A stretch of DNA of 64,000 nt from Paenibacillus azoreducens. Lineage in GTDB: Bacteria > Bacillota > Bacilli > Paenibacillales > Paenibacillaceae. Positions 61,954-64,000 of the stretch are shown piece after piece. The stretch is taken from positions 496,001 to 560,000 of the forward strand of contig NZ_AP025343.1 in the NCBI RefSeq assembly GCF_021654775.1, read 5' to 3'. The position numbers and the translations under genes are program-made. Numbering within the stretch: the stretch's first letter is position 1; each line of letters starts with the position of its first letter. Under the pieces are notes generated by a model. That model was not told the DNA's origin, ran no database searches, and saw nothing but the letters and a program-made list of their open reading frames with translations.

Positions 61954-63516
61954 ATGGGGAAAAAGTGGCCGTATAAGGGCCTGATCGCAGTGCTATTGGT
62001 TGTATTGGCGATAGCGGGATGCTCTTCGGGCGCCGAGAAATCTTCGGAGGCAAAGATGCCGAACGAGACGGAAGCCGCCCCGAAACCTCAGAGCGAAGGG
62101 GTCACGTTAACCGCTCTTTTGGATAACAATGCGACGTTCCCGTACAGCAAGGATTGGCCGATCTGGAAATGGATCAAAGAGAAAACGGGAGTAACTTTAA
62201 ATGTCCAAACGCCGTCGGGAAAGCTGAGCGACACCCTTAATCTTGTGATGGCCTCGGGTAATCTGCCGGATTTGATGTACATGTCCAGCCGGCGCGACTC
62301 CAATAAATACGGCGACCAGGGAGCTTTGGAAAATATTCTCGACCACGTGGACCAGATGCCGAACCTGAAAAAATGGATGGAGCAGTACCCGGAAGAAGCG
62401 AAAGCGGCGCTTTCCGCCGACGGGAAAATGTATATGTTTCCGAACCAGGGCTTCGGGGAAACGAACCGGATGATCTGGCTGTACCGCGAGGATATTTTCA
62501 AAAAACACGGGCTTGCCGTACCCACAACCTATGAAGAACTGCATCAGGTGCTGAAAAAGCTGAAGGAGCTGTACCCGGACAGCTACCCGCTGTCCATGCG
62601 TTTTGGCCAAATCCCGGATGAAATGATGGCGAATCTGACGACCAACTTCGGCAGCGGCACGGATGTCTATTATAATTTCGACGAAAAGAAATGGAAGTTC
62701 GGACCGACGGAAGATCATTACAAGGCGATGGTCGGCATGTGGCATACATTCTACAAGGAAGGGCTCATTCCGCCGGATTTCCTTTCGATCCAAACCAAGC
62801 AGTGGCAGGATGTCATGTCCACGGGTCAGTCGTTTATAACGATCGATTACATCAGCCGCGTCGACTTTTTCAACAATGCCATGCGCAAAGACAATCCGGA
62901 ATACAGCCTGCAATTTATGGCGCCGCCGGCAGGTCTGGCCGGCATGAAACCTGAGAATCCGTACTTCCACTATCTGGAGGGCGGTTTGACGGTCGCTTCC
63001 ACCTCCAAGCATAAAGATGACATCATGAAATATATGGACTTTTTCTACAGCGAAGAGGGACGGACGTTAAGCAGTTGGGGCAAGGATGGCGAAACGTATA
63101 CCGAAGAAAACGGGCAAAAGAAATTCAAACCCGAATTTACGGATGTGACGGAAATGCGGAAGGAGACGGGACTGCAGACGAGCGGCACGTATACGTGGAT
63201 CGATTACAACGCGCATCTGTCTCTGTTTTCTCCGGATCTGAAAAAGGCGTATGAAGAGGCCGCCAAATATGATCCGCCTGCCATGCAGCCGAAGCCGGCC
63301 TTTACGGATGCGGAAAATGAAGTCCTTTCGGTGACTGGGCAGGCCGTGAAAAAATACCGGGAAGAGAGTTTCTCCAAATTCGTGCTGGGCACAAGAAGCC
63401 TGGGCGAATGGAATAAATATGTGGAGGAAATCAATGGCCTGGGCGTACAGAAGCTGATCGACACGTATGATGCGGCGCTGAAGAGAGTGGAGCAGGCGAA
63501 GCTGGAGACCAAGTAA
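61954..63516 (+). CDS. CUT1 sugar-binding lipoprotein, LplA type
   Basis: 520 aa from ATG 61954 (GGGGGATTATATTC before it; the longer frame from 61900 is not supported). Lipoprotein signal with lipobox IAGC, a Ser/Glu/Pro-rich linker, then a two-lobe binding domain of the LplA group (about 100 residues longer than ordinary MalE types). Third gene of the importer operon. Substrate likely an oligosaccharide linked to the mannosidase/NagA pathway next door; this is inference from context. Confidence 0.92.
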   Translation: MGKKWPYKGLIAVLLVVLAIAGCSSGAEKSSEAKMPNETEAAPKPQSEGVTLTALLDNNATFPYSKDWPIWKWIKEKTGVTLNVQTPSGKLSDTLNLVMASGNLPDLMYMSSRRDSNKYGDQGALENILDHVDQMPNLKKWMEQYPEEAKAALSADGKMYMFPNQGFGETNRMIWLYREDIFKKHGLAVPTTYEELHQVLKKLKELYPDSYPLSMRFGQIPDEMMANLTTNFGSGTDVYYNFDEKKWKFGPTEDHYKAMVGMWHTFYKEGLIPPDFLSIQTKQWQDVMSTGQSFITIDYISRVDFFNNAMRKDNPEYSLQFMAPPAGLAGMKPENPYFHYLEGGLTVASTSKHKDDIMKYMDFFYSEEGRTLSSWGKDGETYTEENGQKKFKPEFTDVTEMRKETGLQTSGTYTWIDYNAHLSLFSPDLKKAYEEAAKYDPPAMQPKPAFTDAENEVLSVTGQAVKKYREESFSKFVLGTRSLGEWNKYVEEINGLGVQKLIDTYDAALKRVEQAKLETK

Positions 63517-63771
63517 AAATTGAAGAATGATAACTTTCCCTGCCAGCATCATATCAGCACTCGTTCGGTACCTCCATCAGCATCTTTATAAAACTTAAAG
63601 AACTGCAGAAGTGCAATTATTTAGAGCGTTTCCCTCCGATCTTTCATAAATGCTTGCGAAAGCGCATCAATTTTTTCTCATTATTATCGAACTAAACGAA
63701 TATTTTTTGAAAGCCTGCGCTTTCGCAAGTTTTTTCTTTAAACAGATCATATGCTCCTGGAAAAAATGCAC

Positions 63772-63832
63772 TTTAAATCAATTCCATAATGAATAATATT
63801 AAGGGTATTTGAACAGCGGCATTATGAAATGG
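63772..63832 (-). repeat. Dispersed repeat C, copy 2
   Basis: Inverse copy of 9469-9525. It lies in the gene-free stretch after the lipoprotein gene (63517-64000), in which no terminator was found. Confidence 0.65.
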
Positions 63833-63903
63833 ATTCTTGAATTCGTTTTTTGGTTTTAGCAAAATCCTACATGACAAAAATGACTGACTGGCTGACTGGC
63901 TGC

Positions 63904-63993
63904 TCCATCTGAAAAGTTGCAAAAGTGCATCTATTTTAGCGTTCCTGGCAATGATGGCTAGAAAGCTTGCAAAAGTGCATCTTTTCCCCAGCT
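63904..63993 (-). repeat. Dispersed repeat A, copy 2
   Basis: Inverse copy of 9151-9236: AAGTTGCAAAAGTGCATC, a core that matches with few changes, then GCTTGCAAAAGTGCATC. Together with the copy of repeat C it makes the end of the window a mirror of the 9.1-9.5 kb gap. Confidence 0.75.
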
Positions 63994-64000
63994 TTTAGGG

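Overview
The window looks like a chromosome segment of a Paenibacillus-type Firmicute. This is inferred from the gene families: carbohydrate-uptake (CUT1) ABC importers without their own ATPase, a membrane-anchored AraC-type regulator of the sugar-importer-linked type, GH4 and GH38 glycosidases, strong AAGGAGG-like ribosome binding sites with frequent TTG/GTG starts, and moderate G+C. No rRNA, tRNA, transposase, phage gene or CRISPR array was seen.

Layout. (1) 1-7.2 kb, leftward: a sugar operon with two CUT1 permeases, a lipoprotein binding protein, a LacI regulator, a BadF-type sugar kinase and a GH4 phospho-glycosidase; two LacI-like operators lie at its head. (2) 7.5-15 kb: a MATE exporter, a FrnE/DsbA-like oxidoreductase, a UspA protein next to a malate dehydrogenase remnant, a YeiH exporter with a divergent LysR regulator, and a serine hydrolase. 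(3) 15.3-36.6 kb: a secreted nine-repeat BIG2 protein, then a large gene set around a tubulin/FtsZ-like protein. One arm runs leftward (588-aa membrane protein, zinc-ribbon membrane protein, 50-aa membrane protein). The other runs rightward (vWA protein, 1129-aa tubulin-like protein, 815-aa protein of unknown function, membrane vWA protein, 215-aa beta-rich protein, then zinc-ribbon GTPase and a 1041-aa GTPase-associated membrane protein). A 1.4 kb island of non-coding repeats separates the last two genes from the rest. (4) 37-47.7 kb: a second MATE exporter, a two-component system, a PhyH dioxygenase with AraC and GntR/LacI-type regulators, an Rrf2 regulator, an M24/creatinase-fold protein and a split ThrE-like exporter. 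(5) 47.8-63.5 kb: GH38 alpha-mannosidase, two Gfo/Idh/MocA oxidoreductases, a TIM-barrel isomerase, NagB and NagA, then a membrane AraC regulator and a third set of CUT1 importer genes (two permeases and a lipoprotein), consistent with uptake and breakdown of an amino-sugar- or mannose-containing glycan.

The most interesting content is the tubulin-like/vWA/GTPase system. Published comparative genomics has described related neighbourhoods (an FtsZ-like family with vWA and GTPase partners, proposed to remodel membranes), but several components here have no function I can name. The second notable layer is non-coding: at least five families of dispersed or tandem intergenic repeats. One is a family of about 190 bp built from four copies of one unit in the order forward-forward-reverse-reverse, present at three loci with the same plan.
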